Shown: positions 20,906 through 30,200 of the stretch, piece by piece
How the letters are laid out: each line of letters begins with the position of its first letter
Numbering within the stretch: the first letter of the stretch is position 1
From: Perkinsus olseni
Lineage: Eukaryota; Perkinsozoa; Perkinsida; Perkinsidae
Reading direction: 5' to 3'
Assembly (NCBI GenBank): GCA_013115135.1
Contig: JABANP010000161.1
Coordinates: forward strand, 1 to 64,000
DNA length: 64,000 nucleotides
The notes under the pieces: generated by a model
Databases searched by the model: none
Told to the model about the DNA's origin: nothing
What the model saw: only the letters and a program-made list of their open reading frames with translations
Program-made: the position numbers and the translations under genes

Positions 20906-22786
20906 TCAAACAAGTCTATTCTCGTTGTTGAGATACGCATACAGAGGGAAAGATAGGAACAATATTCCGACAACCCAGGCCATGACAGAACCCCAGGTCT
21001 GCACTGTAAGATTGTACTTGTACGGAACGTCTTCGCTGGATCGAACAATACGGTGAAGACCCTCCCGCATGTGATAAAAGCAGGCGGCAGTTCCAATAGC
21101 ATAGAACAGTACCCAGAACGGGCTTTTGAACAAATCAAATACTCCCTTGTAGAGATCTCGGACTCGAACCATTTCACAGCTTGCGTCATCTCGAGAGCAG
21201 TGGAAGGGAGGTAACCACCGTGACCGAAAGTCAAACGGGGCGAAAACCGCGTCCGAGGCCAGCCGGAACTGCGATAGGTGCACCAGCAAGAAAACCAGGA
21301 GGATCGCGCCAGTGATTGCCATTTCCATATCCTTTAACGAAAGCCGTTCTTTCTTGAACTTGAAGGTGCGGTCTACGGCAACGATAACATGCATGAGACC
21401 AGCGAGCAGGAGGTAGATCTCAATAGGGCGTGCTAGAGTGCCGATCACAGGGACGGGGTGGTTGAGGAAGTGGGCGTATCCGTTGAAGTGCTCAGCGCCG
21501 AAGAAAAGGTGTATATTGCCCAAAGCATGTATCGTAACGAAGGCCATGAGGAAGATAGCCGACCGGGTTAGCCCTGAACGGTCCGACAATACTTTAAAGT
21601 TCTCCACCGTGAAAATGGACCTCAAAGCCTCTTTGACGAATAGTAGTACAAGATAGTAGAAAGACACGGAGTACCGCTGAGCGACCTCCGAGAACCCCAA
21701 TAACAAGGTCTCCTCGGGCGAGCTCCGAGCGACCTCTTGCACATCGTGGGAAAGATCCCCCAGGACGAGGTTGGGCACATATTTCTCGACGAAGTCTTTG
21801 GGGTGAACTAAATTATATTTCTCCGAAGCGTCCCCTCCAGCCACACTTAATATGGGCTTCTTGCCCCCCGGATGCTCCGACAGGAAGCTCGTGACGTCGA
21901 GGACTTCGCCGTTAATCACGATCCAGCAGTCGTCCTCAGAACAATGCTTGGCCACCTCCGTCATAGGTATACAACGCCGGCCAGCCTGAGGAGCAGGCTC
22001 CTCACTTTCGGACAGGACAGGGAGGAAGTCCACCGGGGACACCGTGCTGCCATCACCTAGCTGCACCGCAGTGTCCGAGTTTGATGGACATGCTCCCTCA
22101 GCCAAGTGCATTCCCCCAAAGGCAAGAATGGACTCATCCGTTCCGTCCAGCAGATCAGGTAGCACTGACGTCACGTCGTGAACTTGGCCGCCTAATACCA
22201 ACCAGTATTCAGCCGGCTCCGTGTGGGCCTCGCCGGCTTCCTCCCTGTCCACAGCAGAGCCCCCTTCAGACTCATCGACGTGATGAACACTCGTCGTAGT
22301 ATCCGACTCCGAGTTCCGACAGCATCGCGGCACTACAAACGTGTCTTCCCGCTTTTCATGGTCCTCCTCACTGTGAACATCTACTTCATCCACTTTGCTA
22401 CCGGCAGGCTCCTCTTCAGCAACAGGGCCCAGTATCTTATCTTTCGGTAGGAACTTCTCAATGACATCGGGGGAGTGTATCATGTTGAACATCCGTGAGG
22501 CATCCCTCCCGGCGAAATTAAGGATCGTTTTCTCGCCACCGGGGTGGTCACCAAGGAATCCTGTGACGTCCAAGACTCGGCCGTTGACTATAATCCAACA
22601 GTCATCCCGGCTATTGTGCTTTGCTACCTCCGAGGGCGCTAAACGGCGGTCGCACGGGACCAAATGTTCCGAGTCACCCATATCACCTCCGCTGTCCACA
22701 GCGTGTTCACCGATGCTTCCAGAAACCTCATCTATTCGGCCAGGGCCATTGTCTCCACGCACCGTATCGGACTGTGAGTGGAGCAT
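20906..22786 (-). CDS. Cytochrome b5 / SQR-type cytochrome b membrane fusion protein, no flavin domain
   Basis: This is a single 626-aa frame with a clean ATG. Residues about 48-120 form a cytochrome b5 domain (DDCWIIVNGRVLDVTGFLGD then HPGG and a second His in MIHS). Residues about 190-235 are b5-like but degenerate (WLVLGGQVHDVTSVL, no HPGG), so probably heme-free. Residues about 270-345 form another intact b5 domain (EHPGG, LVHP). The C-terminal 250 residues contain about six hydrophobic segments with four histidines in the positions expected of heme ligands in the type B succinate/fumarate reductase cytochrome b family: TIHALGNIHLF, LLAGLMHVIVAVDR, LLVFLLVHLSQF and ACFYHMREGLHR. Acidic linkers join the domains. 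It is a diverged relative of the C-terminal half of the giant genes at 27240-45392. It probably passes electrons between quinone and b5 hemes in a membrane; partner unknown. Confidence 0.8.
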   Translation of the reverse strand: MLHSQSDTVRGDNGPGRIDEVSGSIGEHAVDSGGDMGDSEHLVPCDRRLAPSEVAKHNSRDDCWIIVNGRVLDVTGFLGDHPGGEKTILNFAGRDASRMFNMIHSPDVIEKFLPKDKILGPVAEEEPAGSKVDEVDVHSEEDHEKREDTFVVPRCCRNSESDTTTSVHHVDESEGGSAVDREEAGEAHTEPAEYWLVLGGQVHDVTSVLPDLLDGTDESILAFGGMHLAEGACPSNSDTAVQLGDGSTVSPVDFLPVLSESEEPAPQAGRRCIPMTEVAKHCSEDDCWIVINGEVLDVTSFLSEHPGGKKPILSVAGGDASEKYNLVHPKDFVEKYVPNLVLGDLSHDVQEVARSSPEETLLLGFSEVAQRYSVSFYYLVLLFVKEALRSIFTVENFKVLSDRSGLTRSAIFLMAFVTIHALGNIHLFFGAEHFNGYAHFLNHPVPVIGTLARPIEIYLLLAGLMHVIVAVDRTFKFKKERLSLKDMEMAITGAILLVFLLVHLSQFRLASDAVFAPFDFRSRWLPPFHCSRDDASCEMVRVRDLYKGVFDLFKSPFWVLFYAIGTAACFYHMREGLHRIVRSSEDVPYKYNLTVQTWGSVMAWVVGILFLSFPLYAYLNNENRLV

Positions 22787-22940
22787 TCAATTGTCAGACA
22801 TAAAGTGTTTCAATCGAGCAACTGAGTGACATCATTGGAACGATTATGACGATGATCTGCGAATATGTGTGAAGCCCGGCTCAACACAAGGCCAACCTTC
22901 TTAACTCAAAACGACAGAAAATCGGCGAATCGTCTAGTGA

Positions 22941-24359
22941 TCAGACCTTGGGAAGTCCTGCAGGCCGCGACGGCTTCCCAACATCCGGCAGGCACGACTT
23001 GGCCATACATTCGAAAAAACGTTGACGACCATCCCGATATCCCACCATAGACGAGCCAATCTCGCCAACTTCTCCTGTCCACACCTCGTACCCAAAGTCA
23101 GTGTCGTCGTCCAAAGACTCAACTCCATCACCAGAGTCGGCACTGACGTAAGAGCCGGAGGGCGATACCGGCTCAGAGTCCGAAGCACCAAGCTCATCGT
23201 CTGAGCTCTCCTCGGCATACCAATCATCCTCTTCGTCGTCGTCATCACCATCGGAACAACCAGTATTAATTTCATTCCCGCGAGAAGCTTGCTGCCTCTT
23301 CGCAACCCCACCGACTGCCGTGGTGCTGCCCGGCTTGGCTTTCGAGACGAGGAAGTCGAGCCTCACGAAGCAGGGTACGGTACAGCCGACCGCAGTATTA
23401 ATCCACAGCATCCACTGCTCCGCGAGCTCCCTAATCCTGTCCTCGATCACAAGACGGGTCTTGTGATCCCCGTTGAAATACCTGTAGGTAGCGTCCCGAC
23501 TGCTGAAAGTTCGGAACTGCCTGAAGCGCCCAGATCCAGTCTCCTCATTGACATACTCGGTATACCGTATGTGCTCCACTTTCCCGTTGAAAATGAACAC
23601 CCTAGGCTCCGTAACTATGTCCTCAATTCTGTGCTGCACCATCAACGTCGACTCGTTGTTTGGCAGCGACTCCCACAGCGCCCTCGTCTTCACCTCCAAG
23701 TCGGTGATGCCGTAGAAGGCTTTCACACCCTCTGCCATCCACGAGTACCCAATCTTGACCACCCCTCGTTCCGAGTACACCGAAAGTGAGCGCGTGTTGT
23801 TCCATAATACGTTGGCCTGTATTTGAAGGGCTCGAAGGGCCTTACGGCACGTCCCCGTGGGGTCCTGCATAAAATCGGCCCGTTGTATCGTCGTCGTGGG
23901 CGGTATCCTCAGAGACGTGTTAGTCGCCAAAGAGGCTTGCCAGGACTTGCTGCTGAGCACTCGGTAGAGAGATACGGGGTTAGGCCACCGCGTCGGTATA
24001 CCCACACACTCGATCCTCTGCATGAGATCGAACAGAGCAGAGTACTCGACATAGCCGGGCTTATGGTCGCCATGTACCGCTCCCCACAGGAAGTACATCG
24101 CCGCGAGATTGCTGCATCCGGATCTCGTCAAAGCCGCTCGCGCCCAAGCCTCTGAGATTCTCGGTAGGTCAGAGGTATGGCGTACAAACGCACACCAGCA
24201 TTCGTAATCGGTTCCGTATCTACAGAGCAAGTCCACATTCTCTTCTCGACGACGCTGGGGCGACTCCACGGGGGACAGGAGTATGATGACCCATGAATGG
24301 GTGCGCTCGTGGGCTGATTGCCAGCTGTTGGGCTTTGTACTGTGGGTGGCTCGTAGCAT
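22941..24359 (-). CDS. Hypothetical protein with possible ATP-grasp-like core and acidic tail
   Basis: One 472-aa frame starts at an ATG at 24359, only 42 bp after the upstream gene's stop. The middle contains PRVFIFNGKVEHIRYTEY and PCFVRLDFLVSK, which resemble the late strands of ATP-grasp enzymes, but I cannot confirm a nucleotide site. A strongly acidic stretch (GDDDDEEDDWYAEESSDDE) and a Ser/Asp-rich region follow, then a basic-hydrophobic C-terminus ending AGLPKV. No introns are needed. Function is unknown, and the ATP-grasp suggestion rests on motif shape only. Confidence 0.6.
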   Translation of the reverse strand: MLRATHSTKPNSWQSAHERTHSWVIILLSPVESPQRRREENVDLLCRYGTDYECWCAFVRHTSDLPRISEAWARAALTRSGCSNLAAMYFLWGAVHGDHKPGYVEYSALFDLMQRIECVGIPTRWPNPVSLYRVLSSKSWQASLATNTSLRIPPTTTIQRADFMQDPTGTCRKALRALQIQANVLWNNTRSLSVYSERGVVKIGYSWMAEGVKAFYGITDLEVKTRALWESLPNNESTLMVQHRIEDIVTEPRVFIFNGKVEHIRYTEYVNEETGSGRFRQFRTFSSRDATYRYFNGDHKTRLVIEDRIRELAEQWMLWINTAVGCTVPCFVRLDFLVSKAKPGSTTAVGGVAKRQQASRGNEINTGCSDGDDDDEEDDWYAEESSDDELGASDSEPVSPSGSYVSADSGDGVESLDDDTDFGYEVWTGEVGEIGSSMVGYRDGRQRFFECMAKSCLPDVGKPSRPAGLPKV

Positions 24360-24401
24360 GATCGTTAGCGACTCTCTTTGAGGTGTGGACCCTTCTCTGT
24401 A

Positions 24402-25282
24402 TTACGTAGCGTAGATACCATCTCTCATGAGATCAGTTATAAGCTCGTCGGTGACAGCCATGTCGAATCTGGTATCAACTCTTCGGGTACCATCTCCATA
24501 ACGAACGATGAGTAGACTGAGGCTTGGGGGACGGCGCTCCTGAAGGACGAATTCAATGTTCGGCCGCAAGAGCTATGCATGCCTAACAACTCTCAGTAGT
24601 CTCAACATTCACTCTGACCGAGGGTGAGTAGCCACGCGGGGCACCACTGTCGTAAACGGAGATCTTCTAGCCGCGAACCAACCCGGTATCTCGGAGATCG
24701 GATAGAGCAGCAACCTACCGGCGTCGGAAGTCTGATATGCTCCATCTTGATGGATTGACGAAGGTTGTAGACCTTGCTTCCGTCTAACATAGCCCCTCGG
24801 CCGTCCGCCCAGAGAGTGTGGGAGTATTCCACCACCGGCCAGGTCTCTCTCAAGTCCGAGCGATACCTATCAGAATAATCACCTATGTGCATACGCTGCG
24901 TACCGCTTCCGACTTGCTCCTATCGAAATCGGCAACAATAGTTGCGTCGACCCAGCCATCGGTCATCCCTAGCCGCGGAGAGACCTGCCCTTCGACACGG
25001 CTGCCGACCATCATCCAACCCATGTCGGGGTCATAGTCGCTCTCCGGCACTTGACAAATGAAGGCTTGAACCTGACGAGTGAGCTGCAAGAGGAAAAAAC
25101 GAAGGACTGACCTGCTGCCCTTCTTGGTATATCAACCCCCTGTTGGCAGCGTGTTGCTCTTTATGGTGGGCCGGTAATTCTGGTGGAGCCTTGCGGGGAG
25201 GAGCGGGTCGGGTAGGTTCAGGGACCGCTGTTCTGCTCCTAGGCGCCCGGTTAGGGGCTCGGGAAGAGTCGGAGGAGTCCAT
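24402..25282 (-). CDS. Unrecognised protein with Pro/Arg-rich N-terminus, 2-3 introns
   Basis: The ATG at 25282 starts MDSSDSSRAPNRAPRSR, followed by a Pro-rich stretch. An intron at 25084-25111 (28 nt, GTCAGT..TTGCAG) joins this to LTRQVQAFICQVPESDYDPD and a well-behaved exon with MGWMMVGSRVEGQVSPRLG. A donor GTAGGT after MEHIRLPTP and a last exon ending RFDMAVTDELITDLMRDG plus IYAT and TAA (24402-24404) complete the likely gene. I do not recognise the family. An upstream in-frame Met at 25300 is an alternative start. Confidence 0.5.
25084..25111 (-). other. Candidate 28-nt intron
   Basis: On the minus strand it reads GTCAGT, then a T-rich tract, ending CTCTTGCAG. Its length is not a multiple of three, so splicing is needed to join the Pro-rich N-terminus to the conserved-looking exon at LTRQVQAF. 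Confidence 0.5.
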
Positions 25283-25394
25283 TGGATGGAAGAACCCCAA
25301 ATTCTACGAGGTTTCGAGACTGCACCGGGGAACGCCGTTTTATGTGTCACTCGTCTTGACCTATTTCGAATCTTGCACGGATCAACCTCCGTGG

Positions 25395-25442
25395 AATCTT
25401 AGAGTATCTTCTGGAATCTTAGGGTATCTTTTAGAATCTTAG
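25395..25442. repeat. Short tandem repeat around GGAATCTTAG
   Basis: The sequence GGAATCTTAGAGTATCTTCT is followed by a second, slightly changed unit and a third partial unit ending AGAATCTTAGG, with a period of about 21-22 bp. It lies between the minus-strand gene block and the MITE-like element. Confidence 0.6.
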
Positions 25443-25557
25443 GTTGAACCATGAGATAGACGCACCGAGCCAATTCACCGATCATTCAAGTTCCAATATT
25501 GCAATTATCCTTGCGAGTTAATCGGGCTGTTCAATAGACAAGCGCGAGTTCGTTCCC

Positions 25558-25595
25558 AGGAACGTTCTTGAAGAACGTTCTTCAAGAACGTTCCT
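25558..25595. repeat. 38-bp perfect palindrome of GAACGTTC units
   Basis: The segment begins AGGAACGTTCTTGAAG, has AACGTT at its centre and returns as the exact reverse complement. It lies just inside the left end of the MITE-like element and could form a cruciform or hairpin. Confidence 0.85.
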
Positions 25596-25784
25596 GACAT
25601 TGTGTTCAATAAATACGTTCCTGGAAAGTTTCGGGAACGTGCCTGGGCATGAACTTCAGGCATGTTCATCAAACACGTTCTTGAAGAACGTGCCTCAGGA
25701 ACGTTCCTAGGGCGGGAATCGCGCTCCGCTCCGCTACGACAGGCAAGTCCAAAGAGGAGTTTGAACTTCGCGAGGACCCGGCAA

Positions 25785-25842
25785 ATTTAGTTCAGTACGT
25801 AGAGCGGCTGACTATCACCCTGGTGACCCGGGTTCGACCCCT
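25785..25842 (+). repeat. Degenerate tRNA-like segment inside the MITE-like element
   Basis: The segment TTTAGTTCAGTACGTAGAGC resembles a D-arm with a box A, and CGGGTTCGACCCC 40 nt later is a good T-arm/box B. The acceptor and anticodon stems do not pair well, so this is probably a tRNA-derived SINE fragment or remnant, not a working tRNA gene. Confidence 0.4.
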
Positions 25843-26198
25843 GACAATAGACAAGCCCTCAGAAATGTTAAGAATGGTGAGGGCAGTACTAGCAGCAGAG
25901 GGCAGCAGTCGGTGGTGAGTCTCGCTGGCACCATCCCGGGGGCCGAACCACTCTGTGAGGACGAAATCCGAGAGAGTGTCACGCGCCACAAAATTCTCAG
26001 GCACGGTTAGACTGTTCCTGAAGTTTACGTTCCTGGGAACGCGTTCAGGAACGTGCTCAACGTCTTATGAACATTCCTGGGCACGTTCCTGGGAATGTTC
26101 CTAGGAACGTTCCTAGCATGCGTTTTTTGAACAAGATTTGTGCATTCTCGTTCCTGGGAACGTTCCTGAAACTCAGGAACGGTTTATTGAACAGCCCG

Positions 26199-27239
26199 AA
26201 TGTCTTGCGTACACCCGACCTCGGATTGTCTCTTGATCTTCTTTCACCCTCTTGCGATTTCTTAAGGCCTAAGACAATCGTCATCTTGTGAGCTTCTGGC
26301 GAGTCTCTACACTGGTCGACAGGCTACACAATCGGCGGGCTCTTGCCCTCGTCGAGAGACATCGCAAGCCTTCTCGGTTGCATGACGATTTAGTAGTCAC
26401 TACCGCCGACTGCTCTCAGCAGGATGCCACCAGGGTTGCTCTCCCTTAGTAGTCTCGCTGCCGGTACTGCCCTTGCTCTTAGTTCCCTGATGGGCTCTGC
26501 TTGGAGCCACTTCCGACCGACCTGAACGGAGCGAACGTGAAGCTCTCACTGGAGGCTTGAGAAGGCATATGCAAGCTGCATGGGCATGTGTAGCGTGACT
26601 GGTGCTTGTGATGTTTGGATCCGTGCATGAATGGATGATCACTAGACGACTTTGAAATTAGCGAGCAGAGCATGGCTTCAATGGCCGACGCTGTGAATTA
26701 GCAAAACGGCGACACGCAGTTTTGTGTTGAAGTTGTAGTGCCGGGGCTGCCACTGTAGCAGGTGTATTCCACGAGCCTAACGGGCCTCACTGTTGAACCT
26801 CTCCGATGAGTTCTATCGCACTTCTAGTGAATCTCCTACCTTCTATCTCGAAGCTGCCGTACGAGAATCCTTAAACATCCACCAATAATCGAGTAGATAC
26901 ACAGCAATACGATGACGCAAAGTCGGTTCGGTTCTTGTACCGCACTGCTTGACCGGTAGACGACACAGCGTATTGAGACTGTCGATTTGGTAGGGCTTGC
27001 CGACGATGCCGTGAACGATCCGCGGCTAAACAGCAGCGGGGCGATTCGGAGGTGATATCTTATCTCCTGCAGGGGACAACTTGTGTCAAAGCTTCCATCG
27101 AGCTAAATATGTGGGCAGCTTATGTAAGCCCTCGGACGTAAAATGTGAACGTCAGTCTCATATTGACTTGTCAGGCTATTGCTGTGGTTGTTCAGATCGA
27201 GTCACACGTCGTTTGCTCAGTTTTTTTCCCCTGCAACTT
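26199..27239. other. Upstream region of the first giant reductase gene
   Basis: No gene was recognised. Just before the ATG at 27240 lies a T-rich tract following TGCTCAG (CAGTTTTTTTCCCC). The second copy has a very similar CAGTTTTTTTC tract before its own ATG, so this short element is conserved between the copies and may be a splice acceptor or core promoter feature. Confidence 0.4.
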
Positions 27240-30200
27240 ATGTCCTCGACGGAAACCCCGGCCAATCAAGTTATCGTGGTTGGTGGCGGCCTCGCAGGGT
27301 TCTCTGCTGCTAATAGTATTTTAGAACATGGTGGAAGCGTACTGCTTATTGATAAATCAGCGTTTTGCGGTGGGAACTCCTCCAAGGCCACTTCTGGTAT
27401 CAACGGTTCGTGCACCAGAACCCAAAAGAGACTCGGCGTTAAGGATTCCAACGAGGTGTTCGAGTTCGATTGCATGAAGGGTGGCTCCAAGAGTCCTGAG
27501 CTCATCAAGACTATGGTTGAGCATTCCGGCCCCTCTGTCAACTGGCTCATGGACAACTTCGATCTCGATCTTTCCCTTCTTGCTCGTATGGGTGGCCACT
27601 CTGTTGAGCGTACCCATCGTGGTAAGGAGCGTTTCCCTGGTATGACCATCACCTATGCCGAGATGCAGATGGCCGAGTCCATTTCCAAGGCCCTGCCTGA
27701 TAGGTGTAAGATTATCAACAAGGCTCGTGCAACCGAGCTGATCACCAACAAGGCTGGTGATGTTATTGGTGTTACGTACACCACTCACGATGGTGAATCA
27801 CATAAGGTTTATGGTCCTGTAGTCCTCGCCACCGGTGGTTACGGTGCTGATTTCACTAAGGATGGCCTTCTTGCCAAATATCGTCCCGACTTGCTCAAGT
27901 TGTCAACTACCAACGGTGAGCATTGCACTGGTGATGGCATCAAGATGGGTGTTAACGCTGGAGCTGATGTCGTCGATCTTGAGTGGGTACAGGTCCATCC
28001 TACTGGTCTCGTGAACCCCAAGGACCCCGACAGCAAGGTTAAGTTCTTGGCTGCTGAGGCTCTTCGTGGTGTTGGTGGTCTCTTGCTCGATGCTGATGGC
28101 CATCGGTTCTCCAATGAGCTCGGTCGTCGTGATTACGTCTCCGACAAGATGTTCCACAACAAGGGTCCCTTCCGTCTCGTGTTGAACACTGCTTCCTCTA
28201 ACGAGATGAAGTGGCATGTTGAGCACTACAAGGGCCGTGGTGTCATGAAGGAGTTCAACAGTGCTTACGATCTCGCTAAGGAGATGGGTATTCCTGCTTC
28301 TACCTTGGAGCAGACCTTCAAGGACTACAAGGAGGTTGCCAGTAAGCAGGAGGCGAATCCCGATGGTGGTGAGTATGATGCTTATCCTACCGGCAAGACC
28401 TTCGATAAGTTCGGCAAGAAGTTCTTCAAGAACTACGACTTCCAGATGGACGACCACTACAACGTCGCTATTGTCACTCCCCTTGTTCACTACTGTATGG
28501 GTGGCCTCAAGATTGATACTACTGGTCGCGTCATCAGCAAGGAGACGAAGAAGCCAATCCGCGGCCTTTATGCTGCTGGTGAGGTTATGGGAGGTGTCCA
28601 TGGCAACAACCGTTTGGGTGGCAACTCTCTTCTCGATTGCGTTGTCTACGGTCGCATAACGGGTAAGGACGCTTGCAAGACCTTCCTTCCCGCCAGAGCA
28701 AACGTTCCTCTTAAGGAACTGGCTCTCGGTCGTACTGAACCCAACAGGCGCGCTATTGTTGTTGGCGGTGGTTTGGCTGGCTTCAGTGCCTGCAATACGA
28801 TCCTCGAGAACGGCGGTAGTGTGCTGTTACTCGATAAGTCTGCTTTCTGCGGTGGTAATTCCTCCAAGGCCACTTCTGGAATCAACGGCTCCTGCACTAA
28901 GACTCAGAAGAGGCTCGGCATTAAGGACTCCAACGAGCTTTTCGAGTTCGATTGCATGAAGGGTGGCTCCAAGAACCCTCAACTCATCAAGACTATGGTT
29001 GAGGCTTCCGGTCCTTCTGTCAACTGGTTAATGGACAACTTCGATCTCGATCTTTCCCTTCTTGCTCGTATGGGTGGTCACTCTGTTGAGCGTACCCATC
29101 GTGGTAAGGAGCGTTTCCCTGGTATGACCATCACCTACGCCGAGATGCAGATGGCCGAGTCCATTTCCAAGGCTTTGCCTGAGAGGTGCCAAATTATGAA
29201 CAAGGCTAGAGTGACTAGTCTGATGACGGATGATGAGGGTGAAGTCATTGGTGTCCGTTATACTAAGGACGGCAAGGAACGAACAGAGTTCGGTCCTGTC
29301 ATTCTTGCAACTGGTGGCTTCGGTGCAGACTTCTCCAAGGATGGTCTGCTTGCTAAGTATCGTCCCGACTTGCTCAAGTTGTCAACTACCAACGGTGAGC
29401 ATTGCACTGGTGATGGCATTAAGATGGGTGTTGATATTGGTGCCCAAGCTATTGATCTTGAGTGGGTACAGGTCCATCCTACCGGTCTTGTGAACCCCAA
29501 GGACCCCGACAGCAAGGTTAAGTTCTTGGCTGCTGAGGCTCTTCGTGGTGTTGGTGGTCTCTTGCTCGATGCTGATGGCCACCGGTTCTCCAATGAGCTC
29601 GGTCGTCGTGATTACGTCTCCGACAAGATGTTCCACAACAAGGGTCCCTTCCGTCTCGTGTTGAACACTGCTTCCTCTAACGAGATGAAGTGGCATGTTG
29701 AGCACTACAAGGGCCGTGGTGTCATGAAGGAGTTCAACAGTGCTTACGATCTCGCTAAGGAGATGGGTATTCCTGCTTCTACCTTGGAGCAGACCTTCAA
29801 GGACTACAAGGAGGTTGCCAGTAAGCAGGAGGCGAATCCCGATGGTGGTGAGTATGATGCTTATCCTACCGGCAAGACCTTCGATAAGTTCGGCAAGAAG
29901 TTCTTCAAGAACTACGACTTCCAGATGGACGACCACTACAACGTCGCTATTGTCACTCCCCTTGTTCACTACTGTATGGGTGGCCTCAAGATTGATACCT
30001 CCGCTCACGTTATCGGCAAAGACGATCAGCCCATTCGTGGTCTCTACGCCGCTGGTGAAGTAATGGGAGGCGTCCACGGTAACAACCGTTTGGGTGGCAA
30101 TTCTCTTCTGGATTGTGTTGCTTATGGCCGTATCTCTGGTAAGGACTTGATCAACACTTTCTACCCCTCTGCCCAGCCTGTACCGCTGAAGGATTTGGCC

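Larger units (their letters stand above)
25523..26198. mobile_element. MITE-like element with perfect 14-bp terminal inverted repeats
   Basis: The left end CGGGCTGTTCAATA (25523-25536) is the exact reverse complement of the right end TATTGAACAGCCCG (26185-26198). The base pair outside each end also matches. AAT flanks both ends (ending at 25522 and starting at 26199), a possible 3-bp target duplication. The interior carries many copies of GGAACGTTCC and AAGAACGTTCTT palindromes, concentrated next to both ends, and no transposase frame. It is therefore probably a non-autonomous DNA element. It occupies the divergent promoter region between the minus-strand block and the first giant reductase gene. 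Confidence 0.65.

Noticed and set aside
26067..26291. 74-codon frame rich in GNVPRNVP
   Set aside because: Created by GAACGTTCC palindromes of the MITE-like element.
27081..27239. N-terminal extension of copy 1 to the upstream stop
   Set aside because: Copy 2 has no matching extension, and the ATG at 27240 lies at the point where the two copies align after similar T-rich tracts.
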